Source of the DNA: Intrasporangiaceae bacterium | GTDB lineage: Bacteria > Actinomycetota > Actinomycetes > Actinomycetales > Dermatophilaceae | Assembly (NCBI GenBank): GCA_012518475.1 | Contig: JAAYSB010000161.1 | Location: 1 to 5,071 of the forward strand | Direction of reading: 5' to 3' | DNA: 5,071 nt | Shown here: positions 1 to 5,071 of the stretch, piece after piece | How the letters are laid out: each line of letters begins with the position of its first letter | Numbering within the stretch: position 1 is the first letter of the stretch | Notes under the pieces: generated by a model | What the model was told of the DNA's origin: nothing | The model's database searches: none | Seen by the model: the letters and a program-made list of their open reading frames with translations, nothing else | Translations under genes and position numbers: made by a program

Positions 1-131
1 CCGGCAACACTCCAGACGTGGGAGACGTAGGGCACCTCGCTCCCCTTGCGGGTCTCTCCCTCGTGCTTGTCCCAGGCCAGCTCGGCCGCGCGGCGGACGA
101 GGGCCCAGTCCTTCGTGTCGTACTGCTTCAC
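1..131 (-). CDS. HD-domain phosphohydrolase, RelA/SpoT- or Mesh1-like (N-terminal part only)
   Basis: This gene runs off the left edge, so only about 43 N-terminal residues are visible. They begin MKQYDTKDWALVRRAAELAW and continue with an H-x(4)-RKGSEVPYVSH block. That arrangement (Ala-rich helix, His, RKG-x(2)-PY-x(2)-H) is the opening of the HD domain in RelA/SpoT hydrolase domains and in stand-alone Mesh1-like enzymes, which remove the 3'-pyrophosphate of (p)ppGpp. The His of PYVSH would be the first metal ligand. The HD pair and the downstream catalytic residues lie outside the window, so activity cannot be judged. The GTG at 129-131 is chosen because AGAAAGG sits 8-12 bases upstream. Three in-frame ATG codons further upstream (MTMSMS...) are possible but have weaker signals. 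It lies 68 bases after the helicase gene on the same strand and is probably co-transcribed. The family is fairly sure; the substrate is inference, because small HD proteins of this type also hydrolyse other nucleotides. Confidence 0.75.
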   Translation of the reverse strand, partial: MKQYDTKDWALVRRAAELAWDKHEGETRKGSEVPYVSHVWSVA

Positions 132-174
132 AGCGGGGCACCTTTCTCTCGACATCGACATCGTCATCGTCGCA

Positions 175-191
175 CCACTGTCTGACAGTGG
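175..191. promoter_or_regulatory. Perfect inverted repeat upstream of the HD-domain gene
   Basis: CCACTGTC and GACAGTGG form a perfect 8-bp inverted repeat around one central base (CCACTGTC-T-GACAGTGG). It lies in the 68-base gap between the helicase stop (200) and the HD-gene GTG (131), about 44-60 bases upstream of that start. Neither strand has a T-run after it, so it does not look like a factor-independent terminator. A dimeric-regulator operator, or an RNA hairpin with a 7-bp stem and 3-base loop that separates the two messages, fits better. The regulator is unknown. Confidence 0.4.
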
Positions 192-199
192 CTGGCTCC

Positions 200-1874
200 T
201 CAGATCCCCAGCCGATTGGCCACCTCCGGCCCGCCGGCCTCCCGGATCAGCTCGGGGTCGCCGACGACGATGAGCTTGTCCGTGGCCCGGGACAGACCGA
301 CATACAGCCGTTCCCTGGCTCGCTCGCGCAGCTGAGTGTCATTGACGCACAGGACGGTCACTCGGCGCTCGAGCCCCTTGCACCCGAGGACGTGCCCGTA
401 GAACACGAGGTCGGCGTCCCAGAAGGTGGCCCAGTACCCTTCCTGCCCAAGGCTTTCCTGCAGTGCCACCTGCTCGGGGTGCCGTGTGTGGGTGGTGAGC
501 AGCATGATGTCCTCGGGGCGCCAGCCGGCGTCGATGAGGGGATCGATCTGGTCGTCGGCGACATCGACTGCATCCTCTGCGGAGCACGGGATGAAGGTGA
601 CCTCCGGGCCGTCCCCGCCCCGCGCATACATCCGCATCGGGGCCAGTGGGGAGAAGACCTCGGCGATCTGCCGCGTATTGCGCAGGTTGTGGTCCAGGAC
701 GAGAGGGACGAGCGGGAACGGCGGCCGACCGTAGCGCGCGAACACCCGCTGGTTCTCGTCGCTGTAGGCGAACCCGTCCTCCCGTCTCCTCGTCCTTGAG
801 GCAGCCCACCATCGGCCGCCACCACGCGTCAGCGAAGTCCTGCGCCTCGTCGACCACGAGCACGTCGAACTTCCTGCCCGCAGGCAGAACACGCGCCAGC
901 TCCGCCATCTGCGCGGGCAGCTCCTCCTCCCAGAACTGCGGCTCGTTGCGCCCGCCGAACTCGGTGACACCGAGATAGCGCGCGAGCTCCTCGAAGGTGC
1001 CGACGAAGGCAGGCCGTTCCTTGCGCGGGGCCTTGGCCAGCATCCGGGTGAACCACTGGGCGAGCCCGATCGAGTAGCAGATGAGAGCGACGCGCCGAGC
1101 CGGTATGCCGTGGACGCCCTTGCTCAGCTGCCTTGCCTGAGTCATCGCGAGGACGGTCTTGCCGCTGCCCGCTCCCCCGCGCACCTCCACCCGGTGCAGC
1201 AACCGGGTGACGGACAGGATCGCGGCCTGCTCGACAGTGAGCCGTTCGGCGTGGCTCTCCCGCTCGTCGGCCTCGGCGAGCAGGGTGCGCTGCGGGAGGT
1301 TGCGCCCCCGGAGGATGTCGACGATGAGGTCACAGTCGTCGTCCGTGGGGACGCGGTGGCCGCTCTCCTGGTGGGCGGCGATGTCCCAGAGCCGACCGAC
1401 CAGGTCCTTCAGGTCATCGCGGCCGTGGATGCTCCACCGTGGACAGTCCGGTGTGGCGAAGTCGTCGTCGACATCGGTGTAGGGCAGGACGATCGAGTGT
1501 CCGAACCGCACCCGTGTGCGGCTGGAGTTCTTCCACCGCGGGTCTGCCTCGATGTACGTCCGCAGCGCGTACTTCCCACTCCTGGCCTGGTCGACCGGGT
1601 GGATCTCACGGCGGTGGGAGCCGGATCGGGTCCACCACTGTCCGTCTTCGTAGGAGACCGATCCACCCTTGACCTCGAGGACGAGGACCCCTGTGTCCGG
1701 GATGAGGACGACGAGGTCGAGCTCATGGTCCTTGCGCTCGTCGGTGAGGCGGACGTTGGCCAGGACCGTCCACTCCGGCGGGGCGGTGGCCACCACCTTC
1801 TCCCAGACCTCACGTTCGGACGTCGTCTCGAACTGCGGGTCGTCGGGGAGGACCCGTGGGCCGGTGCCGCTCAT
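200..1874 (-). pseudogene. NERD nuclease-related domain / UvrD-like SF1 helicase, frameshifted
   Basis: Two overlapping reading frames together encode one complete protein of 557 residues, if one base is removed near 773-775. Residues 1-200 carry a NERD (nuclease-related) domain with the PD-(D/E)XK-like pattern E51-L-D53 and E67-V-K69. The SF1 helicase core follows: Q-motif region LTVEQAAIL (212-220), Walker A GGAGSGKT (233-240), Walker B VVDEAQD (340-346), YSDENQ (370-375), LDHNLRNTRQI (393-403), motif V region VLGCKGLERRV (495-505), and motif VI LYVGLSRATDKL (523-534). The family is expected to couple ATP-driven DNA translocation to a nuclease fold; its physiological role is poorly known, possibly repair or defence. 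The ATG at 1872-1874 has AGGAG six bases upstream and lies 26 bases after the oxidoreductase stop. As sequenced, translation leaves the family frame after residue 367 and ends at 339 with an unrelated Arg/Pro-rich tail, losing motifs III-VI. It is therefore broken, or the base is a sequencing error. Confidence 0.85.
766..797 (-). other. Frameshift site inside the helicase gene
   Basis: Upstream on the coding strand, the frame gives VGCLKDEETGG. Downstream, the family-like sequence FAYSDENQRVFARYG resumes in the frame offset by +1. Removing one G from the GGG run (complement of 773-775) gives an uninterrupted DEETGGRFAYSDENQ. An alternative is a 7-base duplication, because GGAGACGGG and GGAGGACGGG lie side by side here; removing 7 bases gives DEEDGFAYSDENQ. 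No classical slippery heptamer or downstream pseudoknot is evident, so programmed frameshifting is unlikely. Confidence 0.75.
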
Positions 1875-1900
1875 CTGTCGCTCCTGCGAGACGAGGCCGC

Positions 1901-2893
1901 TCAGGCGATCTTCAGGACGAGCTTGCCGGTGTTGCGGCCCTCGAACAGGCCAAGGAGGGTGCGGCCGAAGTCCTCGACGCCGCCCTCGACGACCGTCTCG
2001 CGCGCGACGAGCCGACCGGAGCGGATCAGCCCGGCCATGTCCGTCAGGGCGGCCTCGTCCTTGTCGGGGTAGTCGAAGACGAGGAACCCCTGCATCCTGG
2101 CGCGGAACACCAGCAGCGCCATGTAGCGGCTGGGGCCCGGAGCGAGCTGCTCGTCGTTGTAGGTTGAGATCGCTCCGCAGATGACGATGCGCGCACTGCG
2201 CCGCAGGTTGGCCAGAGCAGCGTCGAGGATCTCACCGCCGACGTTGTCGAAGTAGACGTCCAGACCCTGCGGGGCGAGCTCACGCAGCCGCGTCAGGACG
2301 TCCTCGTTCTTGTAGTCGATCGCCGCGTCGAAGCCGATCTCCTCGAGCCACGCGCACTTCTCGGGTCCGCCGGCGATGCCGATCACGGTGCAGCCCTTGG
2401 CCTTGGCGAGCTGCCCCGCAACGCTCCCCACGGCTCCGGCGGCAGCCGAGATCACCACGGTCTCACCGGGTTTCATCTCACCCACCTCGTACAGGCCGTG
2501 GTATGCGGTCAGGCCTGGCATGCCGAGGGCGCCCAACCAGGTGGCCGGGCCGGCGACGGAGGTGTCGATCCGGCGAACGCCGGTGCCGTCGGTCAGCGCG
2601 TACTCGGTCACCCCGAGGGTGCCGGTGACCGCGTCACCGACCGCGAAGCCGGGGTGGCGGGACTCGGTGACGGTGCCGGTCACCCCCGCGCGCATCACCT
2701 CACCGATCTTCACCGGCGGCAGATAGGAGCGGACGTCGTTGAGCCACCCCCGCATCGCCGGGTCCAAGGAGATGTGGTCGACCTTGACGACGAACTCGCC
2801 GTCGCCGGCTGTGGGGACCTCGACCTCCTCCACCGCCCACGTGTCGTCGTCGGGCAGCCCGGTCGGTCGCTGGGCCAGGGTGATGCGCTTCAT
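1901..2893 (-). CDS. NADP(H)-dependent oxidoreductase, zinc-independent MDR family (CurA / leukotriene B4 dehydrogenase-like)
   Basis: A cytoplasmic reductase of 330 residues, the usual length for this family. Members use NADPH to reduce the C=C bond of alpha,beta-unsaturated ketones, aldehydes or prostaglandin-like compounds; the true substrate here is unknown. The N-terminal GroES-like domain has the family signature SLDPAMRGWLND (42-53) and TGTLGVTEYA (90-99). The Rossmann domain begins GMPGLTAYHGLYEVG (124-138), followed by the dinucleotide loop AAAGAVGS (150-157), then IAGGPEKC (173-180), FDNVGG and RIVICGAIS. The GHE and four-cysteine zinc motifs of classical alcohol dehydrogenases are absent. 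The ATG at 2891-2893 is preceded by GAGGG at eight bases' spacing and starts the family-like MKRITLAQRP. The frame stays open upstream to 3031, but that part lacks homologous character. A GTG three codons upstream (2902) is an alternative, possibly leaderless, start. It is first in the minus-strand run and divergent from the deacetylase gene. E. coli CurA (YncB) is a comparable family member. Confidence 0.9.
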   Translation of the reverse strand: MKRITLAQRPTGLPDDDTWAVEEVEVPTAGDGEFVVKVDHISLDPAMRGWLNDVRSYLPPVKIGEVMRAGVTGTVTESRHPGFAVGDAVTGTLGVTEYALTDGTGVRRIDTSVAGPATWLGALGMPGLTAYHGLYEVGEMKPGETVVISAAAGAVGSVAGQLAKAKGCTVIGIAGGPEKCAWLEEIGFDAAIDYKNEDVLTRLRELAPQGLDVYFDNVGGEILDAALANLRRSARIVICGAISTYNDEQLAPGPSRYMALLVFRARMQGFLVFDYPDKDEAALTDMAGLIRSGRLVARETVVEGGVEDFGRTLLGLFEGRNTGKLVLKIA

Positions 2894-3089
2894 CGTCGTC
2901 ACCCTCGCACCGTACCCGACATGTCCCACCGGACCCGGTCGGTGGTTCGGCAGAGCGTCGAGGATGCCGGTCCCGCTGAGGTCTGCCGTCGTCGGGCTGC
3001 ACCGACTCCCACCGTGTGATGTCCCGCTCACACGTCAACCGGCTCACCTGCTCAGGCGTGTACTGGATAGTGAGGACGGAGGCGTCGCG
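2894..3089. promoter_or_regulatory. Divergent promoter region between oxidoreductase and deacetylase genes
   Basis: This 196-base non-coding gap must drive both divergent genes. No good TTGACA/TATAAT pair is visible for the plus-strand gene; GATAGT at 3066-3071 lies too close to its ribosome binding site to be convincing. On the minus strand, TACGGT (complement of 2909-2914) fits the actinobacterial TANNNT -10 pattern and lies six bases before the GTG at 2902. A TTGACG on the minus strand (complement of 3033-3038) overlaps the inverted repeat at 3013-3034 but has no matching -10. An imperfect inverted repeat, CCACCG (2926-2931) with CGGTGG (2940-2945), is also present and may be simple GC-rich coincidence. 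Confidence 0.45.
3013..3034. promoter_or_regulatory. Putative operator: 7-bp inverted repeat with 8-bp spacer
   Basis: CGTGTGA (3013-3019) and TCACACG (3028-3034) are perfect inverted arms around an 8-base spacer, 22 bp in total. The length and symmetry suit a dimeric helix-turn-helix regulator. The half-site resembles the TGTGA/TCACA half-sites of CRP-type proteins, but those have a 6-base spacer, so CRP is not the first choice. It lies 56 bases before the deacetylase ATG and 120 bases before the oxidoreductase ATG, so it could control either or both genes. Confidence 0.4.
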
Positions 3090-4055
3090 ATGGGTGCGAT
3101 TCGGCGAACACCACTGATACGCGGATCTCTGCTCGCAGGACTCGCGGCGGCTCTCGTGCTCGGCGCCTGCGGCAGCCCGCAGGATCCAGAACCGACGCTG
3201 AGCCCCGGTGCGCACACGTCGACATCCCAGACGTCAGCGTCGCGCACGACGTTCCCGACGGTCTCCCCGACTGACTCGCCGACGCCAACACGGACCACGA
3301 CAGCGCCTCCTACTACAGCGCCTCCCACGACGTCGACCACCACTCCACCGCGGACGACGACGACGACCCAGACCACGGAGCCATCGCAGACGACGACCCC
3401 GACGGACCCTCCTGCCCCGTCATGCAACCTCTCGCCATACAAGGGGATGGATGTCGAACGGCTCGCCACGTCCCAGCAGGTCGTGGCGCTCACCTTCGAC
3501 GGCGGCGGCAGCGACGCCGGGGCCCGCAAGATCCTCGACACCCTCTCCGCCAAGGGAGCGCCCGCGACGTTCTTCTTCACGGGCCGGTTCGCGCAGGCCT
3601 ACCCGTCGCTGGCTGCCGAGATAGCCGCAAAGTACCCGGTGGGCAACCACACCCAGACCCACCCGGATCTCACGACGCTCGCACGGACTCAGGTGGTCGA
3701 CGAGGTCCGTAAGGGCCGGTCGACGATCACGACCGTGACCGGCGCAGAGACCCGGCCCCTGTTCCGCTTCCCCTTCGGGGCGCGGAACTCGACCGTGATC
3801 CAGCTCGTCAACGAGGAGTGCTACGTGGCGTACCGCTGGACCGTGGACACCCTGGGGTGGAAGGGCACCTCGGGTGGCCAGAGCGCACAGTCGGTCAGCT
3901 CGCGGGTGATGAGCACCCTGCAGCCCGGGCAGATCGTCCTGATGCACATCGGCGCGAACCCGGATGACGGCTCGACTCTGGACGCGGATGCTCTCGCCGG
4001 CATCATCGACAGCATTCGCGACGCGGGATACACCTTCGTGACCTTGCCGCACTGA
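3090..4055 (+). CDS. Polysaccharide deacetylase (NodB-type) lipoprotein
   Basis: A 321-residue exported protein. Residues 1-27 are a lipoprotein signal peptide: basic start (IRR), hydrophobic stretch, and lipobox LGAC with Cys27 as the lipidation site. Residues 30-110 form a low-complexity Thr/Ser/Pro linker that would span the cell wall. The NodB carbohydrate esterase 4 domain follows: motif 1 TFDGGG (135-140), motif 2 NHTQTHP with H187 and H191, motif 3 RFPFGARN (226-233), motif 4 DTLGW (253-257), and motif 5 LMHIG with H286. These enzymes use a metal ion to remove N- or O-acetyl groups from peptidoglycan or other surface glycans; the glycan is not identifiable here. Motif 1 keeps the catalytic-base Asp137 but has Gly where TFDDG enzymes have the metal-binding Asp. 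The ATG at 3090 has GGAGG seven bases upstream; the frame is open further upstream, but that would bury the signal peptide. The gene converges with the chimeric gene at 4082, leaving 26 bases between stops. Confidence 0.92.
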   Translation: MGAIRRTPLIRGSLLAGLAAALVLGACGSPQDPEPTLSPGAHTSTSQTSASRTTFPTVSPTDSPTPTRTTTAPPTTAPPTTSTTTPPRTTTTTQTTEPSQTTTPTDPPAPSCNLSPYKGMDVERLATSQQVVALTFDGGGSDAGARKILDTLSAKGAPATFFFTGRFAQAYPSLAAEIAAKYPVGNHTQTHPDLTTLARTQVVDEVRKGRSTITTVTGAETRPLFRFPFGARNSTVIQLVNEECYVAYRWTVDTLGWKGTSGGQSAQSVSSRVMSTLQPGQIVLMHIGANPDDGSTLDADALAGIIDSIRDAGYTFVTLPH

Positions 4056-4072
4056 GCGACCTCGAGGTGCGG
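4047..4072. terminator. Possible weak bidirectional terminator between convergent genes
   Basis: CCGCAC (4047-4052) and GTGCGG (4067-4072) could pair around a 14-base loop, and a perfect 10-base palindrome ACCTCGAGGT (4059-4068) overlaps the second arm. This spans the deacetylase stop and most of the 26-base gap to the convergent gene. There is no T-run on either strand, so it is not a classical intrinsic terminator. It may only slow polymerase, or it may be chance. Confidence 0.2.
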
Positions 4073-4081
4073 TTCAAAGCC

Positions 4082-4888
4082 TCAGCTCGCCCAGGCGAAC
4101 AACGGCGGCAGCAGGAAGAGCATGCCGAGCGACCAGATCAGGTGCGTGATGATCGGGGCGAGGACCCCTCCGGTGACGCGACGTTGGAGACCGACCGCCA
4201 CTCCGAGGATGACGGCCGCGAACACGAGCAGCGGGATGCCGCTCGCGGCGGTGACCAGCACCCCGCGGTCGCCGTCGGCCCGGGAGAATCCGGTGACGCA
4301 GGGTGTCTCCTCGCACAGGGCAGGGCGACTGCTCGCCCAGACCGGACGGGAGTGGACGAGGGTCTCGCCGGACTCGGCATCGACGATCTTCATCGTCGAC
4401 CATCCGGACGCGTCCTCGGGCGAGAGGAAGACGACCTCTCCACTATCGGTCACTGTCGGGGTGAGCCGGACCCCGCGTGCCGTGTGGCTCAGCCCTGCCG
4501 GGCTCTCCCACAGCAGGCTGCCGTCCGCGGCCGACCAGGCTCCCATAAACATGGTGTCGTCCGCGAGGAAGTACCCGACCACCGCGTCCCCGGCCGCCTC
4601 GAGCGAGCTTGCCATCGTCACCTCCCCGGTTGTCCACGCCGGGTCGAGGAGGACCTCAGTGTCCGGCGTCGGAGTCGGGGTCGGGGTCGGTGACGGCGTG
4701 GAGGTATGCGCGGAGCCGGCCGGCTCCCCACCCTCGCCCCCCGCGGTGGCCGGGTCGGACCCTGTCCCTGCGGAACACCCGACGAGAGCCGCTACGGCCG
4801 CTGCCGACAGGAACAGGAGTCCTGCCCGACTCCTCCGGCCGGCACGACGTCGGTTCCGTTGCGGTCGACGGCTTCCCGGATCACTCAA
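4082..4888 (-). CDS. Chimeric protein: truncated PQQ-type beta-propeller lipoprotein fused to the C-terminal end of a CPBP intramembrane protease
   Basis: Starting from TTG at 4886-4888 (GAGGGG six bases upstream), the product is 268 residues. Residues 1-38 are a lipoprotein signal: a very basic n-region (RRPQRNRRRAGRRSR), a hydrophobic core, and lipobox LVGC with Cys38. A Pro/Thr linker (63-76) follows, then propeller-like strands GAWSAADGSLLW (116-127) and IVDAESGETL (168-177), typical of PQQ/BamB-like repeats, and a Cys pair, CEETPC (192-197). Only about two blades are present where such proteins normally have six to eight. Near residues 214-218 the sequence switches to two membrane segments (218-234 and 244-264) joined by QRRVTGGVLAP, with THLIWS containing H249. 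That is the C-terminal tail of actinobacterial CPBP (CAAX/Rce1-like) proteases. Their EExxxR and FxxxH catalytic motifs are absent, so no protease activity is expected. A deletion that joined two genes, or a misassembly, explains this best. An upstream GTG (4987) would lengthen the N-terminus but has a poorer site. Confidence 0.7.
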   Translation of the reverse strand: MSDPGSRRPQRNRRRAGRRSRAGLLFLSAAAVAALVGCSAGTGSDPATAGGEGGEPAGSAHTSTPSPTPTPTPTPDTEVLLDPAWTTGEVTMASSLEAAGDAVVGYFLADDTMFMGAWSAADGSLLWESPAGLSHTARGVRLTPTVTDSGEVVFLSPEDASGWSTMKIVDAESGETLVHSRPVWASSRPALCEETPCVTGFSRADGDRGVLVTAASGIPLLVFAAVILGVAVGLQRRVTGGVLAPIITHLIWSLGMLFLLPPLFAWAS

Positions 4889-5019
4889 TCGCTTCCCCTC
4901 ATGTCTCGACGGTCTGACAGTCAACCAGAAACCTCCGCGCAGCGGCGGCTGAGTCCGATGGAACCGGAACGTGGTGCGGGACGTCACACCGGTGTCGACC
5001 CCTCGGGAAGGAACTTGTG
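4889..5019. promoter_or_regulatory. Divergent promoter region with a 10-bp palindrome
   Basis: This 131-base gap separates the chimeric lipoprotein gene from the right-edge gene. It contains a perfect palindrome ACACCGGTGT (4986-4995), about 25 bases before the right-hand start. It also holds GGAAC-N17-CGTC on the plus strand (about 4960-4985), which resembles ECF-sigma promoter spacing. On the minus strand, TTGACT (complement of 4919-4924) could be a -35 box, but no -10 box follows at the right distance. None of these is strong alone. Confidence 0.3.
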
Positions 5020-5071
5020 ATGGAGAAGCGCCGTCGGTCCTCGATCGCCCTCGCCGCAGCGGCAGCGGCAG
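5020..5071 (+). CDS. Start of an exported protein (signal peptide only, runs off the right edge)
   Basis: Only 17 codons are visible: MEKRRRSSIALAAAAAA. A short, strongly basic n-region (KRRR) followed by a small-residue hydrophobic stretch is the beginning of a Sec signal peptide or membrane anchor. The ATG at 5020-5022 has AAGGA seven bases upstream; the GTG directly before it (5017) is a possible start one codon earlier. The rest of the protein lies outside the window, so no function can be given. It is divergent from the chimeric lipoprotein gene, and the two share the 131-base upstream region. Confidence 0.6.
   Translation, partial: MEKRRRSSIALAAAAAA

Noticed and set aside
148..172. GACATC/GTCATC short repeats near the left edge, considered as a CRISPR or iteron remnant
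   Set aside because: The units are only six bases, few and imperfect. They create in-frame ATG codons upstream of the HD gene and nothing more is evident.
188..799. Long plus-strand open frame opposite the helicase C-terminus
   Set aside because: It is the antisense shadow of the helicase frame that carries motifs III-VI. Its predicted protein has no recognisable domain and no convincing ribosome binding site.
1110..2072. 320-residue plus-strand open frame
   Set aside because: It lies antisense to the NERD/helicase N-terminus and runs across the gap into the oxidoreductase gene. Its composition is that of a high-GC mirror frame, without domain signatures.
3290..3400. ACG/ACC-rich tandem-like stretch, considered as a DNA repeat
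   Set aside because: It encodes the Thr/Pro linker of the deacetylase lipoprotein. The units are irregular and fully explained by coding.
3420..4052. 210-residue minus-strand open frame
   Set aside because: It is antisense to the NodB domain, whose catalytic motifs are clearly on the plus strand.
4665..4695. GTCGGG tandem repeats with possible G-quadruplex character
   Set aside because: They encode the Pro-Thr linker on the minus strand. The G-tracts are short and broken (GG and GGGG), and coding constraint explains them.
4912..4921. Ten-base match GTCTGACAGT shared with 180-189
   Set aside because: Ten-base matches are expected several times in a 5-kb window, and the flanking sequences and symmetry differ.

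Overview
The window is high-GC DNA with strong G/C bias at third codon positions, GTG and TTG starts beside ATG, purine-rich ribosome binding sites and proteins typical of Actinomycetota. The best guess is a Micrococcales-type (for example Intrasporangiaceae-like) chromosome. The phylum is well supported and the family is inference. I see no rRNA, tRNA, CRISPR array, insertion sequence or phage gene.

Layout. The left part (about 1-2893) is a minus-strand run that reads right to left: a zinc-independent NADP(H)-dependent MDR-family oxidoreductase (1901-2893), a NERD-domain/UvrD-like helicase broken by a +1 frameshift (200-1874), and the start of a small HD-domain protein resembling (p)ppGpp hydrolases (131 to the left edge). 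Gaps of 26 and 68 bases and good Shine-Dalgarno sequences suggest one transcription unit, although the proteins share no obvious pathway. A 196-base divergent promoter region (2894-3089) holds a 7-bp inverted repeat with an 8-base spacer that looks like a repressor or activator site. To its right, on the plus strand, is an exported polysaccharide deacetylase lipoprotein (3090-4055).

Convergent with the deacetylase is a minus-strand gene (4082-4888) that looks chimeric. A lipoprotein signal, a Pro/Thr linker and the first blades of a PQQ-type beta-propeller run in frame into the last two membrane segments of a CPBP (CAAX/Rce1-like) intramembrane protease. A further divergent promoter region follows (4889-5019), then the first 17 codons of another exported protein, which runs off the right edge.

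The deacetylase, the propeller fusion and the right-edge protein are all cell-envelope proteins. The left cluster is cytoplasmic metabolism and nucleic-acid handling. The two most notable points are damage or rearrangement events: the helicase frameshift and the lipoprotein-CPBP fusion. Each could be real or an assembly or sequencing error. I did not find convincing evidence for a new multi-gene system.
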